From the NCBI RefSeq assembly GCF_000504085.1, contig NC_022792.1, positions 1,392,001 through 1,456,000 on the forward strand: DNA of 64,000 nucleotides, in the 5' to 3' direction. The stretch is from Pseudothermotoga elfii DSM 9442 = NBRC 107921 (GTDB taxonomy: Bacteria; Thermotogota; Thermotogae; Thermotogales; DSM-5069). Shown here piece after piece: positions 50,402-60,049 of the stretch. The position numbers were made by a program, and so were the translations under genes. A model generated the notes under the pieces. It was not told the DNA's origin, did no database searches, and saw only the letters and a list, made by a program, of their open reading frames with translations. The stretch's first letter is position 1. Each line of letters opens with the position of its first letter.

Positions 50402-51388
50402 CTATTTTTCAAGCAGGATTGACAAAAGCTTTGTCAGATTCTCAAAATCTTCAAGAGAAATATATTCAGCCTGAGAATGCAGATATTTAACAGCCAGTGT
50501 TACTGGTACCATCTTTGAGCCAAACTCCATTGCTGTTGATCCGTCTGTGCCTCCTCCCGTCACCCCTATTTGTACTGGAACACCGTTTGCATTTGCAAGA
50601 CGAAGTATTTTTTTCACCTCGTCATAACTCGCTATAGCACTGTTATCTGCCACTCTCAAAACAGGTCCTTTTCCACACATAACCGGTCCTGTCAAAGAAG
50701 AACAGCACGCGAAAGAATCCACAGCATAACACATATCGATTCTATTTCTCGAAACAAAAGCTTTGGCGCCTTTTAGCCCTATTTCTTCCTGAACAGTCCA
50801 GACAAAATAAATCTTCTTTTTGAGACTTTTCTTTATGATGTTTTTTAAAACATAGATTAAAGCTACACAGCCAAATCTGTCATCAAGTGACCTTACTGAA
50901 AGATATCTGTTGTTCAAAACACTGACGTGCTTCTTAAAAACAGCAAAATCAAAAACCTTTATTCCCATTTCTTCTGCTTCTTCTTTGTTGTGAGCACCTA
51001 CATCTATTCTCAGGTTTTCTGCTGATTGAATCCCCCCAAGATGTGGAGGAGTTATCCCTATAACGCCATCTACCACACCGGAATCTGTCACAACATTCAC
51101 ATGCTCCCCGAGCAAAAGTCGATCATCGAAACCACCAACTTTCCTGAATGTAAGGCATCCATCCGGCGTGATACCGGTTATCAAAAGACCTATTTCATCC
51201 ATATGAGCCATGATGGCAACTGATTCATTTCCTTCTCCAAGCTCAACTACAAGATTTCCAACATTATCTACCTTGTAATTCACACCGGGAAGACGAGATA
51301 TGACAAGATCCCTTATTTTTTCTTCCCTCCCGGAAATGCCAGCTGATAATGAAAACTCAATAAGCTCATCAACTAATGCCTTGTTCAC
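50402..51388 (-). CDS. M42-family aminopeptidase
   Basis: A 328-residue dinuclear metallopeptidase of family M42 (FrvX/TET-like). Metal ligands and catalytic residues are visible in AHMDEIG, RSLDDRFG, VQEEIGLKGA (EE pair), DSFACC and KYLHSQAEYIS. These enzymes form large complexes and trim short peptides in the cytoplasm. GTG at 51388 with GAGGTGATAGGC is preferred over GTG 51397, which lies within the ribosome site. Confidence 0.92.
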   Translation of the reverse strand: MNKALVDELIEFSLSAGISGREEKIRDLVISRLPGVNYKVDNVGNLVVELGEGNESVAIMAHMDEIGLLITGITPDGCLTFRKVGGFDDRLLLGEHVNVVTDSGVVDGVIGITPPHLGGIQSAENLRIDVGAHNKEEAEEMGIKVFDFAVFKKHVSVLNNRYLSVRSLDDRFGCVALIYVLKNIIKKSLKKKIYFVWTVQEEIGLKGAKAFVSRNRIDMCYAVDSFACCSSLTGPVMCGKGPVLRVADNSAIASYDEVKKILRLANANGVPVQIGVTGGGTDGSTAMEFGSKMVPVTLAVKYLHSQAEYISLEDFENLTKLLSILLEK

Positions 51389-51438
51389 GCCTATCACCTC
51401 ATGATTGATTATATCAAAATAGTTCGCACAATGAACAG

Positions 51439-52968
51439 TTACTCAAATGATCCCCATCTATCAAAAATTTTCTTTATAAATTTTTTTATTAAACCGACTG
51501 TAAGAATGAGAGTACCTGCAGGGAGAAAAACACCCACAAGGATTGTCATCAATTGGGAACTGAACAAATCGGAAAGCGTTTTTTTAGAAAACATATACAA
51601 CGAAAGTGGTAAGATCGAAGCAATGCTTAGAGCAAACGAAATCGCTTCAAGTAATATGACATCTTTTATATTGAGTATCCTTGATGGATTAGAAATCTCT
51701 ACCTTACGCGCTTCTTTCATAAAAAGATAAGATCCAAAGGTAGATGCAAATACGTACAGAATAAAAACAACAAAAATGATAGCGTAGATGCTCAATGGTG
51801 TATGAAAAAATGCCTGAAAAAATGCAGTCATACCGGCAAAAATAATTGTATAGATGAGCGATGGAATAATTATTTTTGGCATAATGAGCTGAGCACTTGT
51901 CAGAGGAAGTAACCGACAAAAAGGCCAGGTTTCGAACTCTTGCTTCATAAGCAAAGCTGAATTCATTGACGTGTACATTGTACTGATAACAATGGTGATA
52001 AGCATTGGTGAAACAAACCATCTGTTTGAAAAAGCGAAAATCAATCCAAATACAACCGGATAAATTATCATAAAAATTGACTGATGATGTCTAAAAACAA
52101 GCTTGAGATCCTTCCAGTAAAATCCGTTGAGGCCGGAATACTTTTTTGATACCTTCTTTTTTTTAGCAGATATTTCCTCGAATGTAAGCATCTCAGAGAC
52201 TCTCAGACAGAGAAACCAGCTGCCTGTACATAAAATGGCAAGATAGAAGGTGTAAATATATTCTCCAGAAATGGCAAGAATGGGCCAGGAAAAAATATTC
52301 ATTTTACTTAGGAAAATTTGGCCAATCTTCACAAATTTCTCTAAAGACTGCTGATTAGATACCATATCCGGAAACTGAATTGCGGTGAAAAGGGCAATTA
52401 ACGTCAAAATAATACCGATCACAGTAATTTTTTTTGCTGTTGATCGAGACATCCATAAACCCAGTAAAGATGCAAGTAAAACAGAAATAGACAAAAGAAA
52501 AAAGCACATTAGAAAAGCATTCAGAATGCCAAAGAGGATACTCTTCTTCATAATTAAGGAATAAATCGGCACAACAAATAAATATACGATCACAGTAAAA
52601 GATTGCAGAACAAGCGTGAGAATCATTTGATAAAAAACTATTGTAGATCTTTTGACAGGAAGCGTTAAAAGGAACTGTATTTCCTCGTTTCTGACAAAAG
52701 AGCTGACAAGACTTGGTACAAAAGATACAATGAATATTCCGCCCATCAAGATGGACCAATATGATAAAAACACCGTCGCAAGATTGTACTGACTTATCTG
52801 TATTTGCGAGGCAGATTTGAAGAAATCATAAAAAACAAAAGATATGGGAAGATAAGCAATTATGGATATGAAAAGAGAAAAAAAACTTCGAGACGATCTT
52901 TGTTTTCCAGTAAAAATACTTGAAGAACCTTTTAATCCGTATTTTAAAAGTATTATCAGCTGATTCAT
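51439..52968 (-). CDS. ABC-2-type transporter permease
   Basis: A 509-residue membrane protein with about 11-12 hydrophobic segments in two halves separated by a short cytoplasmic stretch (SAKKKKVSKKYSGLNGFYWKDLKLVFRH). The WKDLKLVFRHHQSI motif is common in ABC-2 exporters that pair with CcmA-like ATPases. ATG at 52968 with GGAGTTGTGAATA. It follows its ATPase by 3 bp. Export substrate not known. Confidence 0.85.
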   Translation of the reverse strand: MNQLIILLKYGLKGSSSIFTGKQRSSRSFFSLFISIIAYLPISFVFYDFFKSASQIQISQYNLATVFLSYWSILMGGIFIVSFVPSLVSSFVRNEEIQFLLTLPVKRSTIVFYQMILTLVLQSFTVIVYLFVVPIYSLIMKKSILFGILNAFLMCFFLLSISVLLASLLGLWMSRSTAKKITVIGIILTLIALFTAIQFPDMVSNQQSLEKFVKIGQIFLSKMNIFSWPILAISGEYIYTFYLAILCTGSWFLCLRVSEMLTFEEISAKKKKVSKKYSGLNGFYWKDLKLVFRHHQSIFMIIYPVVFGLIFAFSNRWFVSPMLITIVISTMYTSMNSALLMKQEFETWPFCRLLPLTSAQLIMPKIIIPSLIYTIIFAGMTAFFQAFFHTPLSIYAIIFVVFILYVFASTFGSYLFMKEARKVEISNPSRILNIKDVILLEAISFALSIASILPLSLYMFSKKTLSDLFSSQLMTILVGVFLPAGTLILTVGLIKKFIKKIFDRWGSFE

Positions 52969-52971
52969 TAT

Positions 52972-53730
52972 TCACAACTCCTTCACAATCGAAGCTATAT
53001 CCTCACCTTCAGTCGTTAACTGCAAGAAAACATCTTCAAGAGAAGCCTGGGAACTTTTAACATATTCGCGAAGTTGAGAAAGCGTTCCTTCAACTATAAG
53101 CTTACCTTTGTGTATTATCCCAATTCTTGTACACATCTTTTCTGCTATCTCCAGTACATGTGTTGTCATGAAAACAGTGCTTCCATCAGATGTATATTTC
53201 TGTAAAAGCATCTTCAAAATTTTTGCAGATCTTGCATCAAGGCCGACAGTAGGCTCATCAAGAAACAGAATTTCTGGCTTTCTCATCAAAACACTCACAA
53301 GATAAAGTTTTTGCTTCATGCCATGAGACATATCAGAAACCGCTTTCTGAAGAAAATCTATACTAAAAGCCTCACACAGCTCTTCCACACGCTGATTCAT
53401 CTTTACCTTGTCAAGTCGATAAATATCTCCAATAAAATTTATGAATTCGTACCCTTTCAAATTTGGATAGATCTTCGGTTCATCTGGAACCACACCAATT
53501 CTTTTCTTAATCTCTATCTCGTTAGATCTCATATCTATTCCAAGTATTTTTACCTCGCCAGAAGTTGGCTTCAGAGTCCCTGTGAGCATTCTTATAGTTG
53601 TGGTTTTCCCAGCGCCATTTGGCCCGAGAAAACCATAGATTTCTCCTTTCTCTACTGCCAAATTTACAGTATCAACCGCTTTCAGTTCACCGAATCTTTT
53701 TGTCAAATCAACTGTCTGTATCACAGCCAT
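52972..53730 (-). CDS. ABC transporter ATPase, CcmA/NatA type
   Basis: A 252-residue ATPase with Walker A GPNGAGKTTTIRMLTG, Q-loop GVVPDEPKIYPNL, a divergent signature MSHGMKQKLYLVSVL (SHGMKQ for SGGQQQ), Walker B ILFLDEPTVGLDARS and H-loop FMTTHVLEIAEK. The SHGMKQK signature is typical of ABC-2 exporter ATPases. ATG at 53730 after AAGGAGGCAAAATT. Confidence 0.92.
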   Translation of the reverse strand: MAVIQTVDLTKRFGELKAVDTVNLAVEKGEIYGFLGPNGAGKTTTIRMLTGTLKPTSGEVKILGIDMRSNEIEIKKRIGVVPDEPKIYPNLKGYEFINFIGDIYRLDKVKMNQRVEELCEAFSIDFLQKAVSDMSHGMKQKLYLVSVLMRKPEILFLDEPTVGLDARSAKILKMLLQKYTSDGSTVFMTTHVLEIAEKMCTRIGIIHKGKLIVEGTLSQLREYVKSSQASLEDVFLQLTTEGEDIASIVKEL

Positions 53731-53742
53731 AATTTTGCCTCC

Positions 53743-54981
53743 TTAAAGTTTGCTTGCGGCCAGTGTGGCAAGTTCAGATCTCTCACCTTTTGTAAGAGTT
53801 ATATGCGCAACAAGATGATTGCCAATTAGCCTTGAAGCAGCATAAACAAGTCCGTTGCTGTCTTTATCAAGATAAGGTGTATCTATCTGATAAGCATCTC
53901 CCAGAAGCACTATTTTTGCACCTTCGCCTACTCTTGTCAGAATAGTCTTCACCTCATGAGGAGTTAGATTTTGAGCTTCATCAACTATGATGTACTGATC
54001 TGGTATACTTCTGCCTCTTATAAAACTCAAAGCACTTATCTGCATAATATCTTTTTTGAGAAATTCTTTCAAATTCATCTGCACTCTGTCAAAGAGAAAC
54101 TCAAGATTATCCATCACCGGCTCTATCCATGGCTGCAACTTCTCTTCTATAGAACCTGGCAAATATCCAATATCTTTTCCCATAGGTACCAGTGGTCTGG
54201 TAACAATTATCCGCTTGTATTTCTTATCTTTGAGAGTTTTTTCAAGTGCACATGCAAGCGCTATTAACGTTTTACCCGTTCCTGCTATACCAATAAGCGT
54301 GACAAGTTTTACCTCATCGTCGAGCAAAGCATCCATCGCAAAAAGCTGTTGTTCATTGAGTGCGTGGATGCCCCAGATACTACTCGACAGGTCAATAGAT
54401 ATCCTCCTGAGTGTTTTGTTTCTCACCTTAAAATAACCTGATGGACTTTTTATATATTGATTCTCCATACTATCAAATTCCTGACCTTCTCTGAGTTCTT
54501 GGTGCACTTCCACATAACCAGATGGCAGAACCGAGAGGTCCGATCTATCAGTCAAATAATCCTGAGCCGCTATACCAAGCGCTGAAGCTTTCACTCTTAA
54601 ACTGATATCTTTACTCACCAGGATTGTTGGAACAGAAGAAGTTCTACCGAGTCTCAAAACGTAGCCAAGTATCCAGTTGTCAACATATTTTTCATAGAGA
54701 AAATCGGGAGTCTCTCTTTTGCCGTCAGTGATCGTCATGATACTTACTGTACCTGAATTTTTCAGTTTTATCCCTTTTGATAGATCACCCGTGAGTCTGA
54801 GTTTGTCAAGCTCTCTTATCACTTCCCTTGCTGATTTTCCGGCTGAATCAGACCTTCTTTTGAGCTTATCCAATTCCTCTATAACAGGTAAAGGCAGTAT
54901 AACGTTATTGTCCTGAAAAGAATATATAGCTTGCGGATCATGAATTAAAACATTTGTGTCAAGTACATAATTTTTCACCAT
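53743..54981 (-). CDS. PhoH-family ATPase with N-terminal PIN domain
   Basis: A 412-residue PIN-PhoH protein. The PIN nuclease domain starts with NYVLDTNVLIHDP (acidic residue D), with further acidic residues in VIEELDKLKRR; the PhoH ATPase domain has Walker A GIAGTGKTLIALA and Walker B YIIVDEAQNLTPHEVKT. These proteins are thought to act as RNA helicase/RNases. ATG 54981 sits six bases after GAGGGG; it overlaps the 3' end of the exonuclease gene by 7 bp. Confidence 0.92.
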   Translation of the reverse strand: MVKNYVLDTNVLIHDPQAIYSFQDNNVILPLPVIEELDKLKRRSDSAGKSAREVIRELDKLRLTGDLSKGIKLKNSGTVSIMTITDGKRETPDFLYEKYVDNWILGYVLRLGRTSSVPTILVSKDISLRVKASALGIAAQDYLTDRSDLSVLPSGYVEVHQELREGQEFDSMENQYIKSPSGYFKVRNKTLRRISIDLSSSIWGIHALNEQQLFAMDALLDDEVKLVTLIGIAGTGKTLIALACALEKTLKDKKYKRIIVTRPLVPMGKDIGYLPGSIEEKLQPWIEPVMDNLEFLFDRVQMNLKEFLKKDIMQISALSFIRGRSIPDQYIIVDEAQNLTPHEVKTILTRVGEGAKIVLLGDAYQIDTPYLDKDSNGLVYAASRLIGNHLVAHITLTKGERSELATLAASKL

Positions 54982-55550
54982 TCTTGACCCCTCCATGTAT
55001 GAACGAGTTCTTCGATTTGTGAGCCAGCGAGTTTGCGTGTCATCTTCAAAAACAACTTAGCTGTTGTTATTGCGTCTGTTAGAGCTCTATGATTTGGTTT
55101 TTCAAAACCAAATCTCTCGGCCAACCACGAGAGTGCTTTTTTCTCACCAAAGATTATCTCGGATATTTCCCTGGTGTCTATGTAGTCAATTGAAGGTGGA
55201 AATGTTCCGATTTCTTTTGCGGAAATATCTATGAAGGTTAAATCAAACTCAGCTCTGTGAAAAATCATTATTGATCTGCGCATAAAAGATCTCATTTGTC
55301 CGAAAACCTGTTCAATGGTTGGGGCATTCTCTATATCTTCATTGGTTATCCTGTGAATTTTTTCTATTGTTGCAGGAATTCTTATCTTTGGGTTCACGAG
55401 TGTGTGATAGATAGAACGATACAGTATTCTGCCTTTGTAAACGGGTACAATAGCAACTTCAACTATCCTATCGCCGTTCATAGGGTCAATCCCTGTTGTT
55501 TCAGTATCCATAGCACAAAAAAGGCTTTCGTTCAAAATCATGACTGTCAA
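54975..55550 (-). CDS. DnaQ-like 3'-5' exonuclease
   Basis: About 190 residues with the DEDD exonuclease motifs: ExoI AMDTETTG, ExoII HRAEFDLTFI and ExoIII NHRALTDA (DEDDh type). It is a stand-alone epsilon-like exonuclease for DNA proofreading or RNA trimming. The start is uncertain: TTG 55550 overlaps the MscS stop (TTGA) three bases after GGGAG, while ATG 55541 is 12 bases away. Neighbour of PIN-PhoH, hinting at nucleic-acid processing. Confidence 0.87.
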   Translation of the reverse strand: MTVMILNESLFCAMDTETTGIDPMNGDRIVEVAIVPVYKGRILYRSIYHTLVNPKIRIPATIEKIHRITNEDIENAPTIEQVFGQMRSFMRRSIMIFHRAEFDLTFIDISAKEIGTFPPSIDYIDTREISEIIFGEKKALSWLAERFGFEKPNHRALTDAITTAKLFLKMTRKLAGSQIEELVHTWRGQEW

Positions 55551-56329
55551 TTTCTCCCTTCTATGTGAACATCCATCTGTGGGAAAGGAATAGATATTCC
55601 ATTTTCGTCGAAAGTTCTCTTGATTCTCTGAGCCAGTGCATGCTGAGCTTCAAAATAATTTTCACGTTTTATCCAGTATAAAACCTCGAAATCTATTGAT
55701 GAATCAGCAAAACCGCTGAAAACTACAAAATTACTGACTCCTTCTTTTTCCACAAGGGGTTCCTCTTCAACACATTTCTGCAGAAGTTCAAGAACTTTTG
55801 AAAGATCCGAATCGTAAGAAACCGATATTTTCATGGACAGTCTTCTAACAGGGCCAGGCCAGAAGTGTGTTATCTTGCCATTCCAGACCTGCTTATTTGG
55901 GATAAGGATCTTCTTGCCATCGAACATTCTCAATATTGTATGATTGTAGTTGATCACTTCCACAACACCACTTGTACCATCGACGTCCACAACATCTCCT
56001 TCTCTTAATTTACCGGTGAGCAGCACCAGAATGCCCGATATGAAATTCGATAGTGGTTCTTGAAAAGCGAGACCAACAACAAAACCGGTTATTCCAAACG
56101 CAGTTAAATATGGTACGAGATTTATTTTCCATATATTCAGAATTACCATCAGCGAAATAACGACGGTAAACGTAGCGAGAAAAACTCTCACCGTGTTTTT
56201 CATCCTCAATTCTTTGCCAGCTACCTCAAATGTTTTGGCTATAGACTTGTACAAAAGTCTGTAAACAAGATATGAAACCACAATAGTAATAATTGATTCC
56301 AGGATTTTAATCAACAATTCCTTCGACAT
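55547..56329 (-). CDS. mscS: small-conductance mechanosensitive channel, MscS family
   Basis: A 260-residue MscS protein: two N-terminal membrane helices, then TM3 with the glycine/alanine pattern AFGITGFVVGLAFQEPLSNFISGILVLLTGKLREGDVV, followed by the cytoplasmic beta and alpha-beta domains (VEVINYNHTILRMFDGKKILIPN). It releases solutes on osmotic downshock. ATG at 56329 with AGGAGTTTTT. First gene of the leftward mscS-exonuclease-phoH group. Confidence 0.92.
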   Translation of the reverse strand: MSKELLIKILESIITIVVSYLVYRLLYKSIAKTFEVAGKELRMKNTVRVFLATFTVVISLMVILNIWKINLVPYLTAFGITGFVVGLAFQEPLSNFISGILVLLTGKLREGDVVDVDGTSGVVEVINYNHTILRMFDGKKILIPNKQVWNGKITHFWPGPVRRLSMKISVSYDSDLSKVLELLQKCVEEEPLVEKEGVSNFVVFSGFADSSIDFEVLYWIKRENYFEAQHALAQRIKRTFDENGISIPFPQMDVHIEGRN

Positions 56330-56385
56330 AAAAACTCCTCCCTTACTTTTTCAATTGTACTACAGCGTAGTTTTTACATAAAGAT

Positions 56386-56394
56386 TGCTATAAT
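56386..56394 (+). promoter_or_regulatory. extended -10 promoter of the kinase-HDOD-rbfA-truB operon
   Basis: TGCTATAAT at 56386-56394 is a perfect extended -10 element about 32 bp before the ATG of the kinase gene. No matching -35 is seen. Confidence 0.65.
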
Positions 56395-56426
56395 AAATTA
56401 AGAACAGCTCAAGAGGAGAGAGCATT

Positions 56427-57893
56427 ATGCCACTATCAGCAAGTTCTCAAAAAATTTACACACTGATTTCAAGCTTTATAAGACAGACAAGTAATGTAAA
56501 AGATCCGGAGACCTTGCTTGCTTCACTGATTAAAATCGTTCAGAAATTTGTCAACTGCGAATTAATTGCAATACTTGACAGCGATTTCAACCTTAGGATT
56601 TCTGACGGTGGTGAGTTTGCACCGGACAATGAACTGATGGAAATGATAAAATGGTCAACCAAAACACTTTCCTTTACATCTATACCAGAAGGAAGCAAAA
56701 TTGCTCTGATTTTTCCACTTGTAAAAGTGGATAGAATTCTCGGCGTGCTCATCGCTTATACACATGAAGAACCTGCTTTCGAAGTAATTGACACGATCCG
56801 CACATTTGCTTTTCTTTCTGCTACAGTGCTGGAAAATCTGGAGTTGTACCAGTCGCTCGAAAAGCAACACGAAGTTGTAGAAGAAACAATGAGATATATG
56901 CAGCAAATTTTTAACTCCTTTCCACAAATGGTTGTTGTTCTCGATTCAAATCTCAATCCCGTTTTTTCAAACCTTCAGTACGTTCATCACCAAAAAGATA
57001 GTGACCTGGTGAAAACTATAGAAAAAGTAGCCAGCACGGTATTAACTACAAAAATGCGGCAAATAATCGAAGTAGAGTTAAACGAATCTTTTTATTCAAT
57101 TATTGCGGAAAATGTGGAATATGAAGATCAACCGCAGGTACTGATAACCATTACCGATGTGACAAATACCAAAGAACTTGAAAAACTCAGGGCAGCAGAT
57201 AGACTAAAAACAGATTTCATAGCCACCGTTTCTCACGAATTGAGAACACCTTTGACTGCTATAAAGGCCTACACAGAAACAATTCTGGCTGATCCTGAAA
57301 GTATGGATAAAGATACTCTAACAGGCTTTTTGCAAATTGTATACAAAGAAAGCCTTCATCTGGAAAGTTTGTTGGATGAATTGCTCGATTTTGCAAAACT
57401 GGAACAAAAAGCTATGGTTCTCGAAAAAAGTAAATTTGATTTGACCGAGCTCATAATGCAGGTAATTCAATCAATGTCGGAGTTTGCCAGATCAAAAAAA
57501 GTGAAACTCCAATGTGGCAAAAGTAAGCCAATCTATATAGTTGCAGACCAGAAGAGAATTCGGCAGGTTCTGATAAACCTTATAAGCAACGGAATAAAAT
57601 ATAGCAAAGAAGAGGCCAGCGAAAAATACGTCAAGCTTTCAGCTGAGACTCACCAGGATTCAGTAATCATTTCAGTAGCCGACAATGGGATAGGAATAGA
57701 AAAACAACATCAAAATAAAATCTTTGAGAAGTTTTTCAGAGCAGATTCCGTTTCCGATTATCGAACAGAAGGAACAGGCCTTGGACTTGCGATAAGTAAA
57801 GAAATTGTTGAACTTCATGGGGGGCAAATCTGGTTTGAAAGCAAACCCCATGAAGGAACGGTTTTCTACGTCAAAATTCCACAGGGAGAGTAG
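56427..57893 (+). CDS. sensor histidine kinase (GAF-PAS-HisKA-HATPase), HK853-like
   Basis: A 488-residue kinase with no evident membrane helix. A GAF-like domain (about residues 10-140), a short coiled coil and a PAS-like domain (about 155-245) precede the HisKA helix with the phosphorylated H270 (ATVSHELRTPLTAIKAY) and a HATPase_c domain with N box LINLISNGIKYSKE, G1 DNGIGIE, F box FEKFFRAD and G2 GTGLGLAIS. The catalytic core and the rbfA-truB-ribF neighbourhood match T. maritima HK853. No response regulator gene is adjacent. ATG after AGAGGAGAGAGCATT. Confidence 0.93.
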   Translation: MPLSASSQKIYTLISSFIRQTSNVKDPETLLASLIKIVQKFVNCELIAILDSDFNLRISDGGEFAPDNELMEMIKWSTKTLSFTSIPEGSKIALIFPLVKVDRILGVLIAYTHEEPAFEVIDTIRTFAFLSATVLENLELYQSLEKQHEVVEETMRYMQQIFNSFPQMVVVLDSNLNPVFSNLQYVHHQKDSDLVKTIEKVASTVLTTKMRQIIEVELNESFYSIIAENVEYEDQPQVLITITDVTNTKELEKLRAADRLKTDFIATVSHELRTPLTAIKAYTETILADPESMDKDTLTGFLQIVYKESLHLESLLDELLDFAKLEQKAMVLEKSKFDLTELIMQVIQSMSEFARSKKVKLQCGKSKPIYIVADQKRIRQVLINLISNGIKYSKEEASEKYVKLSAETHQDSVIISVADNGIGIEKQHQNKIFEKFFRADSVSDYRTEGTGLGLAISKEIVELHGGQIWFESKPHEGTVFYVKIPQGE

Positions 57894-57896
57894 AAA

Positions 57897-58760
57897 ATGC
57901 ATTTCGAAGACATTTTGAGCAAAATTGAAGAGCTACCGACGCCGGATCCAATTGTACAGAAAATAATATCTGTCGCGTCTGATCCAAACGCTTCCGCCAA
58001 GGAATTATCCGAGGTCATTAAACTCGATGCGAGTTTAACTGTTCGAATACTGAGACTTGTCAACTCAGCGTATTATGGCTTGCCTCGCAAAATAGTGGCT
58101 TTGAATGAAGCCATAATGATCTTGGGATTTAAAACAGTTCGAAATATCGCTCTAAGTGTTTTCACCTACAGCTCAGTCTTAAAAGGAAATAAGAAATCCT
58201 CTATAAATCACATGCAACTTTGGAAACACTTTCTTGGTGTCGCGGTTGGCTGTGAGCTTCTGGCTCAAATGACAGGCTACCCCAACAAAGAAGAACTGTT
58301 CATAGCAGGATTACTTCACGATATTGGCAAAGTTGCACTTGACTACATTTCACCCGATGCATTCAGCGCTGTTGCAAAACTGACAGAGAACTTAGGAATC
58401 TCGTTCTCACAGGCTGAAGAAAAATTAAATCTTCCAAATCACGCCATGATAAGTGGTAAAATGATAGAGCAGTGGAATCTTCCAGAGATAGTAGTTCAAT
58501 CTGCCGCGGGTCACCATGTACCGAATAATTTTGCAGATTCTGTATATTCGGATGTAGTTGCCATGGTACACATATCTGATTTTTTTATCAATCTTATGAA
58601 ACACGGCAATTCGTATACTTACGGAGGTTTAAAGCTATCCTCTTTTGCCTTGAATATACTTGGTATAAAACCCCGCTTTTTAACCAATTATGCAGATAAA
58701 ATGAAAGATAAATTAAAGGCGGCGGAGGAATTTATGAAAATAGAACAGGAGGTGTCCTGA
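57897..58760 (+). CDS. HDOD-domain signalling protein
   Basis: A 287-residue HDOD protein: LPTPDPIVQKIISVASDPNASAKELSEVIKLDASLTVRILRLVNSAYYG and AIMILGFKTVRNIALSVF are the hallmark segments. It retains a HD pair in LLHDIGKVAL, unlike many HDOD proteins. It starts 4 bp after the histidine kinase gene (GGGAGAGTAGAAA ribosome site), so the two probably work in one pathway. Catalytic activity is uncertain. Confidence 0.9.
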   Translation: MHFEDILSKIEELPTPDPIVQKIISVASDPNASAKELSEVIKLDASLTVRILRLVNSAYYGLPRKIVALNEAIMILGFKTVRNIALSVFTYSSVLKGNKKSSINHMQLWKHFLGVAVGCELLAQMTGYPNKEELFIAGLLHDIGKVALDYISPDAFSAVAKLTENLGISFSQAEEKLNLPNHAMISGKMIEQWNLPEIVVQSAAGHHVPNNFADSVYSDVVAMVHISDFFINLMKHGNSYTYGGLKLSSFALNILGIKPRFLTNYADKMKDKLKAAEEFMKIEQEVS

Positions 58761-59120
58761 ATGAGACCTGATTACAGAAAAGCTATGCTTGAATCTGAAA
58801 TCATGAAACTTATTACTGAAGCTTTGAGAGAAGCGAAAGATCCAAAGATCTCCGGACAGATCATAACTATCTCCCGTGTAGAACTATCAAATGATAAAAG
58901 ATTTGCTGATGTTTATGTCAGTGCCATGGGTGATAAAGATGAACGGGTTAAAACTGTTGAGTATTTGGACAAAATAAAAGGTTATTTCAGAACATATTTA
59001 GCCAACAACCTTGATCTGTACACGGCGCCTCAAATTAGATTCAAGGAAGATCCGGGAATTGAAGCCAGTGTGAGAATACAGGAATTGCTTAACAAGATTA
59101 AGGAGGAAGAAACTCAGTGA
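58761..59120 (+). CDS. rbfA: ribosome-binding factor A
   Basis: A 119-residue RbfA with the KH-like pattern: MLESEIMKLITEALREAKDPKISGQIITISRVELSNDKRFADVYVS and ELLNKI. It acts in 16S rRNA 5'-end maturation and cold adaptation. Starts directly after the HDOD stop with AGGAGGTGTCCTGA, and overlaps truB by four bases. Confidence 0.95.
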   Translation: MRPDYRKAMLESEIMKLITEALREAKDPKISGQIITISRVELSNDKRFADVYVSAMGDKDERVKTVEYLDKIKGYFRTYLANNLDLYTAPQIRFKEDPGIEASVRIQELLNKIKEEETQ

Positions 59121-60049
59121 TTCCAAATGGGATCTTGCTTGTTGACAAGCCAGAAGGAATTACTTCTCACGATGTAGTCAATGAAGTGAGAAAAAAGCTG
59201 TGTGTGAGGAAAGTCGGGCATGCAGGAACACTTGATCCGTTTGCAACAGGGCTTTTGATAATCGGTGTCGGAAATGGGACAAGAGTACTCGAATATCTGA
59301 TGAACCATGAAAAAGTTTATCGGGTGAAAATGAGGCTTGGGATAATAACAGAAACCTTCGATATTACTGGCGAAATTGTTGAAAAAAGGCCTGTAAATGT
59401 CACTGAATCGCAGATTATTGAGGTTCTAAAATCCTTTACAGGAACTTATAAACAAGTTCCGCCAGCCTATTCTGCTCGAAAATATAAAGGTGAGAAACTG
59501 TACGAGCTTGCAAGAAAAGGTAAAATAATAAGATTACCACCCCGGGAAGTGACTGTATATGAAATAAAAGATATCTCTGTTGAAGGTTGCGATATTTCAT
59601 TCACAGCAAAAGTCTCACCGGGTACTTACATAAGGTCTTTATGCATGGACGTTGGATATGCCCTGAATTGTGGAGCAGTAGCAGTTGAACTGAGAAGACT
59701 ATCAACAGGCTCGTTCAGTGTTGATGAAGCTATAGATGTTTTCAAAATCGATGAACTGGAAATTCTAAAGCATTTGAGAAAACTATCATCAATTCTTGAT
59801 TTTCCGAAAGTGATTCTTAAGAGAGAAGCTCTCGGGAAAGCTTTTAACGGAGCAAAAATTAAAGTAAGTGATATAGAAAAATTCGAAGAATTCGAAAAAA
59901 ATAGTCTGGTTCAGGTGATATTTAGCAACGAACTGATATGCATAGCCAGAACCGAGAGAAAATCATCGTTTATAAGAACATTGATGAAAAAAGAAGCTGA
60001 TGAAAACCTTTTGAAACCTCTGAAGGTTTTCAGGGGGAATCTTACGTGA
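59117..60049 (+). CDS. truB: tRNA pseudouridine55 synthase
   Basis: A 310-residue TruB with GILLVDKPEGITSHDVV, GHAGTLDPFATGLL (catalytic aspartate), YRVKMRLGIITETFDITGE and SPGTYIRSLCMDVG, ending with a PUA-like region. It makes pseudouridine-55 in the T-loop of tRNAs. GTG start overlaps the rbfA stop (GTGA) with AAGGAGGAAGAAACTCA upstream, the usual rbfA-truB coupling. Confidence 0.96.
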   Translation: MIPNGILLVDKPEGITSHDVVNEVRKKLCVRKVGHAGTLDPFATGLLIIGVGNGTRVLEYLMNHEKVYRVKMRLGIITETFDITGEIVEKRPVNVTESQIIEVLKSFTGTYKQVPPAYSARKYKGEKLYELARKGKIIRLPPREVTVYEIKDISVEGCDISFTAKVSPGTYIRSLCMDVGYALNCGAVAVELRRLSTGSFSVDEAIDVFKIDELEILKHLRKLSSILDFPKVILKREALGKAFNGAKIKVSDIEKFEEFEKNSLVQVIFSNELICIARTERKSSFIRTLMKKEADENLLKPLKVFRGNLT